Assembly (NCBI GenBank): GCA_001303665.1
Contig: LJUF01000291.1
Coordinates: forward strand, 1-8,030
DNA: 8,030 nucleotides
Direction of reading: 5' to 3'
Source: Phycisphaerae bacterium SM23_33
GTDB taxonomy: Bacteria > Planctomycetota > Phycisphaerae > SM23-33
Shown piece after piece: positions 1-6,893 of this stretch (the stretch's first letter is position 1; every line of letters starts with the position of its first letter). Below the pieces are notes generated by a model. It worked only from the letters and a program-made list of their open reading frames with translations. It did no database searches and had not been told where the DNA came from. The position numbers were made by a program, and so were the translations under genes.

Positions 1-1032
1 CTCGCCCATGTGGCTGACCAGCACCGCGTTGCCGCCGAAGTCGATGGTGAAGATCTCGCTGAAGCTGGCCGGGGGCTGCAGCCAGCCCAGCAGGGCCGAG
101 CCAGCCGCGGCGATGAGGTCGCCCTCGCCGCCGAAGCCGACGCCCTCGGCCAGCAACCGGCTGGCGGCCACGAACGGCAGCGTCTCCACCCGCTCGTCCT
201 CGCCGAAGGCCAGGAACTGATAGCTCAGCGCGTCCAGCCGGTGGTCGCGGACCATCCCGCGCAGGGCGATCTCGGCCCGGGCCGTCGCGGCCAGGTCGTC
301 CTCGCCGACGTCCGGCGCGACCTCGTAGGCGGCTTGGTACTCGGCCACGAGCCTTTCCACCTGCTTCGCGTCGGCCTGCCCGCAGCGGCGGATGTAATCG
401 GCCAGCGACAGCGCCTCCCAGGCGCAGCCCAGGCTGGTCGCCAGGTGCGTCGTGTCCAGCCCAAAGTCGCCCATGCCGGGGAACGGATACCCCAGCAGGC
501 CCAGCCGCGCCTTCCACAGCCGGCCGGCCGCGCGGGCCGCTTGGAAGAAGTCGCCCAGCTCGGTGACGGCGTCAAGGTCGTCCACGTGGCTGGTGACGTA
601 TTCGAACGGCACGGCGGCCCGGGCCAGCACGTTGCACAGGTCGTGGGTGCCGTGCACGCCGTGGTTGGCGGTCAGCTCGGCCTGGCCGTACGACTCGTCC
701 ACGGCGTACAGCTCCTGCGTGTTCCAGACCACGATGGGCAGGTGCGTGCGCTTCAGGGCCGGGGCGGAGATCAGGCTCGGCGAATACGTCAGCAGCACCA
801 CCAGGATGGCGTCGGCGCCGCCGGCCTCGAAGCCGGCCACGGCCCGCTCGACGGCCTCGCGGGTGAAGACCGCCCCCTCGAAGCTCACGTCGGCGACGCC
901 GGCCAGGGCCGGCAGCAGCTTCTCGCGGACGAACCTCTCCCGGCCTTGGCGCAGCTCCGGCCCGCTGCGCTCGTAAAACTCCAACGTCAGTCCCAGCAAT
1001 CCGACTTTCGGTCGATTGGCGACATCCGGCAC
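1..1032 (-). CDS. L-arabinose isomerase-like (AraA/FucI-type) sugar isomerase, C-terminus cut off by window edge
   Basis: 344 codons are visible and the frame is still open at base 1, so the C-terminal part is missing. The start is GTG at 1032, preceded at 8 bases by AGGAG (1041-1045); no ATG in this frame is better placed. The N-terminal part is a Rossmann-like fold opening with KVGLLGLT (residues 9-16), followed by NTQELYAVDE (104-113) and an NHGVHGTHD stretch (123-131). The C-terminal part matches the metal site of AraA. GEGD places Glu303 at the position of E. coli Glu306, SEIFTIDF places Glu326 at Glu333, and SHMGE places His341 at His350. The fourth ligand (His450 in E. coli) would lie beyond the window. 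The family interconverts aldoses and ketoses using Mn2+. Overall sequence is clearly divergent from true AraA, so the substrate cannot be named. It is the last visible gene of a minus-strand operon, 31 bases after the creatininase-family gene. Confidence 0.82.
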   Translation of the reverse strand, partial: MPDVANRPKVGLLGLTLEFYERSGPELRQGRERFVREKLLPALAGVADVSFEGAVFTREAVERAVAGFEAGGADAILVVLLTYSPSLISAPALKRTHLPIVVWNTQELYAVDESYGQAELTANHGVHGTHDLCNVLARAAVPFEYVTSHVDDLDAVTELGDFFQAARAAGRLWKARLGLLGYPFPGMGDFGLDTTHLATSLGCAWEALSLADYIRRCGQADAKQVERLVAEYQAAYEVAPDVGEDDLAATARAEIALRGMVRDHRLDALSYQFLAFGEDERVETLPFVAASRLLAEGVGFGGEGDLIAAAGSALLGWLQPPASFSEIFTIDFGGNAVLVSHMGE

Positions 1033-1040
1033 GGTAGGTT

Positions 1041-1045
1041 CTCCT
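1041..1045 (-). promoter_or_regulatory. Ribosome binding site deciding the GTG start at 1032
   Basis: On the minus strand AGGAG stands 8 bases upstream of the GTG at 1032. It lies in the 31-base gap after the creatininase-family stop codon and is the reason for choosing this non-ATG start for the isomerase-like gene. Confidence 0.7.
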
Positions 1046-1063
1046 GCGACGCGGGCAGCGGCC

Positions 1064-1855
1064 TCACGCGTCTGTCGCTTTTCGGAAATCCTCCAGGAAG
1101 CTGGCGGGGACGTCCTTTCCGAGCAGGTCGTTGAGCAACTCACTGAGGACCGCCGAGTATATCCCCAGCAGCTCCCGGCCCAGTTCGGCGTCGGCCCGGG
1201 TGGCCCGCCCCTCCACGCAGTCGGGCAGGGCGGCCGAAGACGGGATACAGAACACGCCCGGCCTCCGCCGCATGGAGGGGAAGGGGAAATCGTCCCCGTA
1301 CAGGTCGGGCGGCCCGTCCACGGCCCTTTTCATGTCCACTTGCTCGGGCCGCAGCGCCAGCATGAGTGATGTTTCGATACAGCCGGCGTGGGTCAGGGGC
1401 TCGCCGGCGAGCTTCTCGGCCCGGTCCGCCGCCATCAGGTACGGGCAGGTGTCCACGTACAACGCCCGCGTGCCCTCGCGGCGTAGCTGCCACACCGCCA
1501 ATTGGGTGGCACGCAGGTTCCCGTGGCCCTGGACGAACACGATCCTGCGGAAGCCCAGGGCGTGGACGTCGCGCGTGATGTCCACCAGCTTCGACAGCAG
1601 CGTCGCAGGCGACAGGCCCACCGAGGCGAACGGGCGGGCCCACTCCACCACGCTGTAACGGATCGTGGGAAACACCACCACGCCAGCCGGATCGGACCCG
1701 GCCGCCGCCGCGGCCACGATCCCCTCCACAAGCATGCAGTCCGTGCCGCAGGGCAGGTGCGGGCCGTGGGCCTCGAAAGAGCCCATCGGGATGACCGCCA
1801 CGCCCTGCTCGGCGGCCCGGCGGATAGCGATCCAGTTGGATTCCAGTGCTTGCAC
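1064..1855 (-). CDS. Creatininase-family metal-dependent amidohydrolase
   Basis: This 263-residue protein has the usual length of the creatininase family and covers it from end to end. The family signature IPMGSFEAHGPHLPCGTD (22-39) supplies the expected metal ligands Glu28, His30 and Asp39. VQGHGN (108-113) supplies His111, and HAGCIETSLML (156-166) is the conserved late motif. From memory, many members read HAGExETS at that place, so Cys159 is a departure, while Glu161 is kept. The family includes creatinine amidohydrolase, MftE of mycofactocin synthesis, and the ring-opening inosose hydrolase IolN of Thermotoga. The real substrate is therefore open, though hydrolysis of a cyclic amide or cyclic ketone suits the neighbouring dehydrogenase. 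The start is GTG at 1855 with AGGAG 7 bases upstream. It begins 10 bases after the NagB-like gene and probably shares its transcript. Confidence 0.9.
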   Translation of the reverse strand: MQALESNWIAIRRAAEQGVAVIPMGSFEAHGPHLPCGTDCMLVEGIVAAAAAGSDPAGVVVFPTIRYSVVEWARPFASVGLSPATLLSKLVDITRDVHALGFRRIVFVQGHGNLRATQLAVWQLRREGTRALYVDTCPYLMAADRAEKLAGEPLTHAGCIETSLMLALRPEQVDMKRAVDGPPDLYGDDFPFPSMRRRPGVFCIPSSAALPDCVEGRATRADAELGRELLGIYSAVLSELLNDLLGKDVPASFLEDFRKATDA

Positions 1856-1862
1856 CGCTGCG

Positions 1863-1867
1863 CTCCT
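1863..1867 (-). promoter_or_regulatory. Ribosome binding site overlapping the upstream stop codon
   Basis: On the minus strand TAGGAG combines the TAG stop of the NagB-like gene (1868-1866) with the AGGAG serving the creatininase-family GTG start 7 bases further on. The overlap implies translational coupling of the two genes and supports the GTG start. Confidence 0.7.
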
Positions 1868-2828
1868 ATGTCTGCGGCGTGATCTCGATCGGGACCCTTC
1901 GCTCGCTGGTTTCGGTGCTGCAGTCGGCGGCCACGGCGCCGGACAGGATCAGCTCGCTGTTGAGGACCTGGAGGATGCTGGCCGGCACCAGCGGCGTGAC
2001 CGGCCCATGGGCGGCCAGCCGGGTGATGAACCGCTGCCAGATCGACTCGCCGGCGCCGAAGCCGTTCCAGAAGCTCACCAGCTTGGCCCGGGCCAGGTCC
2101 CGCGGGCCGATGGTGGCGGCCTTGGGCGGCACCCAGGACCAGTCGCCGGCGCTGCCGGCGTCGGCGTAGAGCGAGTTCTGGCAGACCGTGATGGGGTGCA
2201 GGTCGACGATGCGCGAGCCGGCCTTGAGGTAGGCCTCGATGTCGTCGCCGAACTCGCGGCCCAGGTGAGGCTCGAAGAAGGCGATGTGCCCGCACCAGCC
2301 GATGCCGCAGTAGCAGACGTCGGCCTCACCGGCGTCCTCGATCATCCTGCTGTAATCCTTGACGTTCTCGGTGGTGGGGAAGTGGATCTGCTCGTCCGGC
2401 ATCCTCAGCTCCGGGGCGATCCGGTCGAACAGGTCGTGGTACATCCAGTACTGAAAGCCGCCCTTCCAGTCCCTGGGGGCGGTGCGGCCGTCCTGGTCGG
2501 CGTATTCGTCCATGTTGAAGGTGTGCACGTGCCGGCAGGGGATCCTCAGCTCGTTGATCATCTGGGCGATGAAGGCGTAGTGCGGGTTGGGGGCCGGCAG
2601 GATCAGGACGTACTTCTTCCTGCCCTCGTCCAGCGCCCGCTTGATGCCGGCCACGATGTGCATCACGTAGGAAAAGCGGAACGCCGTTTCGTCCTCGATG
2701 ACGCGGATCCTGAAGTTCTGGTTGGGATGCCGGCAGAGGTCCTGCCGCTTGATGGCCCGCACGCGGCGGCAGACCTCCGCGTCGCGGAAGGGCAGGAACG
2801 CCGCCGGCTCGTATTCGAAGCTCTCCAT
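1866..2828 (-). CDS. Divergent NagB-like glucosamine-6-phosphate isomerase/deaminase family protein
   Basis: This protein has 320 residues, longer than classical NagB (about 266), with an extended N-terminus of roughly 35 residues. HTFNMDEY (102-109) matches the NagB motif carrying catalytic Asp72, here Asp107. GIGWCGHIAFFEP (175-187) matches the second NagB motif (GxGxDGHIAFNEP), with His181 for His143 and Glu186 for Glu148. The Asp141 position, however, is Cys179. NagB converts glucosamine-6-phosphate to fructose-6-phosphate and ammonia; with this change the activity cannot be assumed, and an isomerase or other sugar-phosphate role is possible. The start is ATG at 2828, with GGAGAAGGG upstream (2837-2845). 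It sits 37 bases after the Gfo/Idh gene and 10 bases before the creatininase-family gene, inside the operon. Substrate and phosphorylation state are unknown. Confidence 0.85.
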   Translation of the reverse strand: MESFEYEPAAFLPFRDAEVCRRVRAIKRQDLCRHPNQNFRIRVIEDETAFRFSYVMHIVAGIKRALDEGRKKYVLILPAPNPHYAFIAQMINELRIPCRHVHTFNMDEYADQDGRTAPRDWKGGFQYWMYHDLFDRIAPELRMPDEQIHFPTTENVKDYSRMIEDAGEADVCYCGIGWCGHIAFFEPHLGREFGDDIEAYLKAGSRIVDLHPITVCQNSLYADAGSAGDWSWVPPKAATIGPRDLARAKLVSFWNGFGAGESIWQRFITRLAAHGPVTPLVPASILQVLNSELILSGAVAADCSTETSERRVPIEITPQT

Positions 2829-2865
2829 GTCCGCTTCCCTTCTCCGGGGGGCGAGTGTTCGGATG

Positions 2866-4008
2866 TCACCGGGCCTGGGGCAGCTCCACCCAGGCCTGGC
2901 CGGCCGCCGATTCCCTCACCGCCTCCAGCACGCGCTGGATGTGAATCCCCTCGGCCAGCGAGGGCGAGGGGGCGGCGTCGGCGGCGATGGCCTTCAGCAA
3001 CGAGTACAGGCTGTGCACGTGGCTGCGGAACCAGTCCAGCGTGAACTTCGGCCCGGGGAACTTCCCGCCGGGGGCGGGGTACCTGTGCACGGAGGCGATG
3101 CTCTGCCACCCCCGCCCGCCCAGGTCGCCGTCGGGCGGCCGGGCGTCGTAAACCTCCAGGTAGTTCGGCTGCATGACGTTGAATCGCATGGCCCCGTGGC
3201 GGGCGTGGATCTCGAAGCGCAGCTCATCCTCGGTGCCGGTGGCGAGCTTGCTGACGTCCACGCTGCCGAAGGCCCCGTCGGCGGCCCGCAGCAGGATGAC
3301 CGCGGCCTCCTCCGCGTCGATGCTCATCATGCTGCCGGGCTTGTCCAGGTTGGGCCGCTGCCGGGCCCAGATCCGGCTGACGCAGTGGGCGCTTTGGAAC
3401 GGTCCGATCAGCCACCACAGCAGGTCCAGGATGTGCACGCCCAGGTCGCGGATGGCGCCGCCGCCGGCCGCGGCGGTGGACTTCCAGTTCACCGCCTTGT
3501 TCGGGTCCACGCTGCCGCTGTGCAGGTACACTGCCCGGAAGTGCGTCACCGGGCCGAGAAACCCCTCCTCCACGAGCTGCCTGGCCTTCATGGTGGCCGG
3601 GAAGAAACGGCACTGCAGCGCCACCTGGGCCTTGCCGCGGTAGCCGCCCAGCAGCTCCTCCAGTTCGTCGGCCTCGGGCAGGCTGGCGGTGACGGGCTTG
3701 TCCACGTAGACGTGCTTGCCGGCCGCGATGGCCGCGCGCAGGGCCGGCATGTGCTCGGAGTTCGGCGTGCAGACGTGGACCAGGTCCACGTCGTCGGCGT
3801 TGATGAGATCCTCGGCGCTGGTGGTGCATCGCTGGAAGCCGCCGGCCCGCCTGGCCGCCTGGGCCAGCTCCTCGGTGACCTCGCAGACCGCCCGCAGCTC
3901 GCAGTCGGCCGGCGGCGGGCTGTAATAGAACGGAATCGCCTTGTGGGCCAGCGTGTGCGTCTTGCCCATGAAGCCGTACCCGATGACGCCGACTCCCAGC
4001 GTGTCCAT
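2866..4008 (-). CDS. Gfo/Idh/MocA-family NAD(P)-dependent oxidoreductase
   Basis: This is a complete 380-residue protein of normal family length. The N-terminal Rossmann domain opens with VGVIGYGFMGKTH (6-18), giving the GxGxxG nucleotide site. HVCTPNSEH (78-86) is the usual central motif. The catalytic-lysine motif, normally EKP, reads DKP (103-105) with Lys104. The C-terminal sheet domain has GGGAIRDLGVHILDLLWWLIG (182-202) with the expected Asp188 and His192. Members oxidise or reduce a hydroxyl of a sugar or cyclitol, examples being inositol dehydrogenase and glucose-fructose oxidoreductase. No signal peptide is visible, so a cytoplasmic enzyme is likely. The start is ATG at 4008 with GGGAG 5 bases upstream, 14 bases after the broken aminotransferase gene. 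The open frame continues upstream into that gene out of register, so an automatic caller could wrongly extend the start to 5340. The substrate is not determinable from sequence. Confidence 0.93.
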   Translation of the reverse strand: MDTLGVGVIGYGFMGKTHTLAHKAIPFYYSPPPADCELRAVCEVTEELAQAARRAGGFQRCTTSAEDLINADDVDLVHVCTPNSEHMPALRAAIAAGKHVYVDKPVTASLPEADELEELLGGYRGKAQVALQCRFFPATMKARQLVEEGFLGPVTHFRAVYLHSGSVDPNKAVNWKSTAAAGGGAIRDLGVHILDLLWWLIGPFQSAHCVSRIWARQRPNLDKPGSMMSIDAEEAAVILLRAADGAFGSVDVSKLATGTEDELRFEIHARHGAMRFNVMQPNYLEVYDARPPDGDLGGRGWQSIASVHRYPAPGGKFPGPKFTLDWFRSHVHSLYSLLKAIAADAAPSPSLAEGIHIQRVLEAVRESAAGQAWVELPQAR

Positions 4009-4022
4009 GTGCTCTCCCGACC

Positions 4023-5340
4023 TCAGCGCCCCAGCTCCCGGGCCGTCTCGCCGATGGCCTCGTCGATGATGTCCAGCCCGCGCGTCAGCTCGGCCTCGTT
4101 CATCACGATCGGCGGGCTCATCCGGAGGATGTGGCCGGCCGGAATCCACGCCAGCCCCTTCCGGAAGGCCTTGACGTATACCATCTGCCCGGCCTCGTCG
4201 AAAGGCTCCTTGCCGGCCCGGTCCTTGACCAGCTCCACCCCCATGAGGCACCCCTTGGCCCGGACGTCGCCCACGATGGCGTGCTCGGCCTTCATCTTCT
4301 CCAGCCGCTTCAGGGCAATCTCCCCCAGCCGGGCGCTGTGTTCCAGCAGCTTCTCTTCCTCGATGACCTGGATGCACGCCAGCGCCGCCGCGCAGGCCAT
4401 GGGGTTGCCGCCGTAGCTGCTGGAGGCGCTGATGCGGTCGAACCGGCAGCACGTTCCAGTGCTCCATGCAGAGCCATTTTCCGGTCCGGCCCATGCCGGT
4501 GAGCACCTCGTCGGCCACCAGCAGGATGCCGCGCTCGTCGCAGAAGGCCCGCAGGGCGGGGAAGAAGTCCCCCGGCGGCATGACGGTGCCGGCCCAGCCC
4601 TGGATGGGCTCCAGCACGAAGGCGGCGACCTGCCCGGTAGTGCCCTCCCGGATGAACTGGTCGTAGTAGGCCAGGTAGGCCTGGGTGTCGGGCGAGCCGT
4701 CCGGCCGCGTCCACAGCGGACGGTACGCGTCCGGCCGGGGCAGCATGTAGAAGCCCGGCATCCGCGTGGCCGCGTACATTGGGTTCATGCGGGCGCAGGA
4801 GACCGACCCCAGGGTCTTGCCGTGGAAGTCGGCGAAGCAGGAGAGGAATTCGGTCCGGCCGGTGGCGGCCCGGCAGATCCGCATCGCCGCCTCCACCGCC
4901 ACGGTGCCGCTGTCGTACATCTGCATGCCGCTCAGGTCGCCGGGCAGGACCTGGGCCAGCCTGGTCACCAGGGCCTCCTTCACCGGGGTGGTGAAGTCGT
5001 GGCAGTTCATCAGCCGCCCGGCCCAGTGGGCGATGGCCTCGCTGACCTTGGGGTGGCAGTGACCCAGGCTGGTGACGTAGATGCCGCTGGAGAAGTCCAG
5101 GTAGCGGTTGCCGTCCACGTCCTCCAGGGTCACCCCGCGGCCCCGGCTCCAGCAGACCGGGAACAGCCGCACCTGCCCGGACAGGCCCCGGTAGTGCCGG
5201 CCGGCGGCCCGGTGCATCCGCCGGCTCTCCGGGCCGGGCACCTCCGTCACCAGGTGCGGCACCTGCGACAGGTCGGCCCGGCACCAGTCGCGGTCATATT
5301 CGACCGGGGGGATCACCGGCTGCGTCGCTGCTTTCGACAT
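4023..5340 (-). pseudogene. Class III aminotransferase (GabT-like) with internal deletion and frameshift removing the PLP lysine
   Basis: The N-terminal 299 codons (5340 to 4444) read as a good class III, PLP-dependent aminotransferase. They contain SGTVAVEAAMR (144-154), FHG (172-174), LEPIQGW (243-249) and ADEVLTGMGRTGKW (276-289), with Asp277 for the PLP ring nitrogen. The reading frame then fails right after WNVLP. The C-terminal part resumes in another frame at 4442 with FDRISASSSYGGNPMAC and runs 139 codons to TGA at 4023. The family segment between these blocks, roughly 25 to 30 residues including the Schiff-base lysine of the GKG motif, is absent. The joined length (about 438) is short by about that amount, and the total of 1318 bases is not a multiple of three. 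As read, the gene cannot make an active transaminase. It could be a true pseudogene or an assembly error. The start is ATG at 5340 with AGGAAG 7 bases upstream. Confidence 0.85.
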
Positions 5341-5362
5341 GGTTCGGCTTCCTTTGGTTCAG

Positions 5363-5505
5363 CAGGGATTCAGGGGATGCAGGGGATGAAACATATATTC
5401 CTCAAAGCAAATGGCATGGCGGCGCCTCCCGCGCAAGGCCGCGTCGGCCCGGGGGCCCGCCTCTGCCGCCCTGTTTCGCTATCCCATGCATCCCCTGCAT
5501 CCCTG
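5363..5505. repeat. Inverted-repeat element built from CAGGGGATG-type units
   Basis: In the 172-base gap between the two aminotransferase genes, three short units follow one another at 5363-5388: CAGGGATT, CAGGGGATG and CAGGGGATG. The same series in opposite orientation occupies 5481-5505. The 25-base arms match at 23 positions and enclose 93 bases that are GC-rich and carry no convincing gene. The layout resembles a small dispersed palindromic (REP- or MITE-like) element. A transcript through it could fold into a long hairpin, but no T-run suggests a terminator. The element begins 23 bases upstream of the broken aminotransferase start and ends 7 bases from the stop of the intact one. It may therefore separate two transcription units or carry promoter signals that I could not recognise. 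Confidence 0.7.
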
Positions 5506-5512
5506 CCTTCTT

Positions 5513-6889
5513 TTACGGGCGCAAGAGAGACTCGAACCTCTCCACGATGAAGTCCACCACCTGCTCGTCGGCCGGCAGGCCCAGCTTGGTCAGCACCGTG
5601 CTGTGGCCTTCGTGGTAGGCGTGGACGCGGACCCACAGCCCCGCCGCCACCGCCCGGCGATGGAAGTCAATCGCGTCCTCCACCCGCCGGAACTTCAGAC
5701 CGGCCAGGTGCCGCCGGCCGCGGGCGTCAACCAGCACGCCGCCGAACTGCTCCGCCAGGGCCGACAGCCGCTGCATGAACCTGTCGCCCACGGCGGCGAC
5801 GCGGCCGGCCTGCGAAGCCAGCATGTCCATGACGCATAGCCCCATGTAGCTGGGCAGCGACGCGCTGCCGTTGGTGGTGATGGCGTCGTACTGGCCGAGC
5901 ACATCGTAGCGGCTTCTATAGATCACCGCCGCCAGCGGGTGGAAGCCGGCGGTCATCCCCTTGCCGGCCACGACCATGTCGGGCACGAAGCCCATGGAGC
6001 GATAGGCGAACACCTCCGGCTGCCAGAAGCCGGTCTGGATCTCGTCCAGGCACATGGCCGCGCCGGCCTCGTCGCACAGCCGCCGGGCCAACTGAAGGTA
6101 CGACGCCTCAACGGGAATTGCCTCGCGGTTCATCATGACCGGCTCGGCCCAGAACGCGGCCGCGCGCCGGCCGACGCGCTGGAAGGCCGCCCGCAATTCG
6201 TCGGCGTCGTTGGGCTGGACGGTGACGACCTCCAGGTGCGTCACGAACCGCCGCCACATGCCGCGCAGGTACTGTGGCACCATGTCGGTGCCGTGGTAGT
6301 TGCCGTCCAGCACCACCACCGCGGGGGTGGCCTTGTCGCCGCGGTCGCGCTCGAAGCAGACCAACTGCATCTTCAGCGCCGCCTCGCAGGCGACCGAGCC
6401 GGTGCAGCAGCCCAGCAGCACCGTGTCCAGCGGGTCCGGCTCGCCCGGCGGGTTGGCCGCCTCGACCAGCCGCTGGGCCAGCCGCTTCACCGGCGTCTGC
6501 GGGATCTTAGCGTGGTTGTCCCAGACGATGCCGGCCCGGGCGGCCTCCTCGATGGCCGCACACAATCGCGGATGGTTGTAGCCCCACAGCATCTGGTAGT
6601 GCCCGGAGGTGCAGTCCAGGCACAGCCGCCGCTGCTCGGTGATGTAGAACAGCCCGCGCCCGGTGAGCAGGTCGTCGCAGGGCTCCGTCTGCTTGCCGCC
6701 GTAGGAGTCCTGCAGCGCGGCCTTCTCCACGGGCGCGACGGGAGGGATCTCCTGGATCGTCTGGCCGACGCGCTCCAGCAGCCGGCCCGTGTCGCGCGAA
6801 TCCAGGAACTCCAGCCCGGCCCGCATGCCGGCCAGAATCGCCTCGCCGCCCGGCCCGAACAGTAAACCGGGTGAAGACAACACGGTCAT
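5513..6889 (-). CDS. Intact class III (PLP-dependent) aminotransferase
   Basis: This is a complete 458-residue member of the class III aminotransferase family. The PLP-phosphate region CCTGSVACEAALK (161-173) corresponds to the common SGSEAxExALK. NYHG (197-200) carries the aromatic-His-Gly motif, and LDEIQTGF (281-288) carries Asp282 for the cofactor ring. VVAGKGMTAG (306-315) supplies the Schiff-base Lys310. The enzyme should transfer an amino group between an omega-amino or amino-sugar type substrate and a keto acid; the substrate is not evident. The N-terminal 90 residues before the conserved core are long and not recognised. The start is ATG at 6889, only 4 bases after the aldolase stop, with GGAG inside the last aldolase codon, so the two genes are co-translated. 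It is clearly a different subfamily from the broken copy downstream (DEIQTGF against DEVLTGMG), not a recent duplicate. Confidence 0.93.
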   Translation of the reverse strand: MTVLSSPGLLFGPGGEAILAGMRAGLEFLDSRDTGRLLERVGQTIQEIPPVAPVEKAALQDSYGGKQTEPCDDLLTGRGLFYITEQRRLCLDCTSGHYQMLWGYNHPRLCAAIEEAARAGIVWDNHAKIPQTPVKRLAQRLVEAANPPGEPDPLDTVLLGCCTGSVACEAALKMQLVCFERDRGDKATPAVVVLDGNYHGTDMVPQYLRGMWRRFVTHLEVVTVQPNDADELRAAFQRVGRRAAAFWAEPVMMNREAIPVEASYLQLARRLCDEAGAAMCLDEIQTGFWQPEVFAYRSMGFVPDMVVAGKGMTAGFHPLAAVIYRSRYDVLGQYDAITTNGSASLPSYMGLCVMDMLASQAGRVAAVGDRFMQRLSALAEQFGGVLVDARGRRHLAGLKFRRVEDAIDFHRRAVAAGLWVRVHAYHEGHSTVLTKLGLPADEQVVDFIVERFESLLRP

Positions 6890-6893
6890 CGCC

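Noticed and set aside
10..1134. Long plus-strand open frame opposite the isomerase-like gene
   Set aside because: It is rich in Arg, Gly, Ala and Gln with no recognisable motif and lies opposite a gene with clear AraA motifs; a typical antisense shadow in GC-rich DNA.
2698..4416. Long plus-strand open frame of 572 codons
   Set aside because: It runs antisense to the dehydrogenase and aminotransferase C-terminus, spans their boundaries and has low-complexity composition.
2866..5340. A single 824-residue aminotransferase-dehydrogenase fusion protein
   Set aside because: The middle part is an out-of-register translation of the aminotransferase C-terminus; the proper C-terminus is plainly readable in another frame, and the dehydrogenase has its own ATG and ribosome binding site.
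5939..6865. Plus-strand open frame opposite the intact aminotransferase
   Set aside because: His/Gly/Leu/Arg-rich sequence without motifs, opposite a gene with all class III aminotransferase signatures.
5513..6889. The two aminotransferases as a recent tandem duplication, with the broken one as a dying copy
   Set aside because: Their motifs and lengths differ throughout (CCTGSVACEAALK against YDSGTVAVEAAMR; DEIQTGF against DEVLTGMG), so they are distinct subfamilies.
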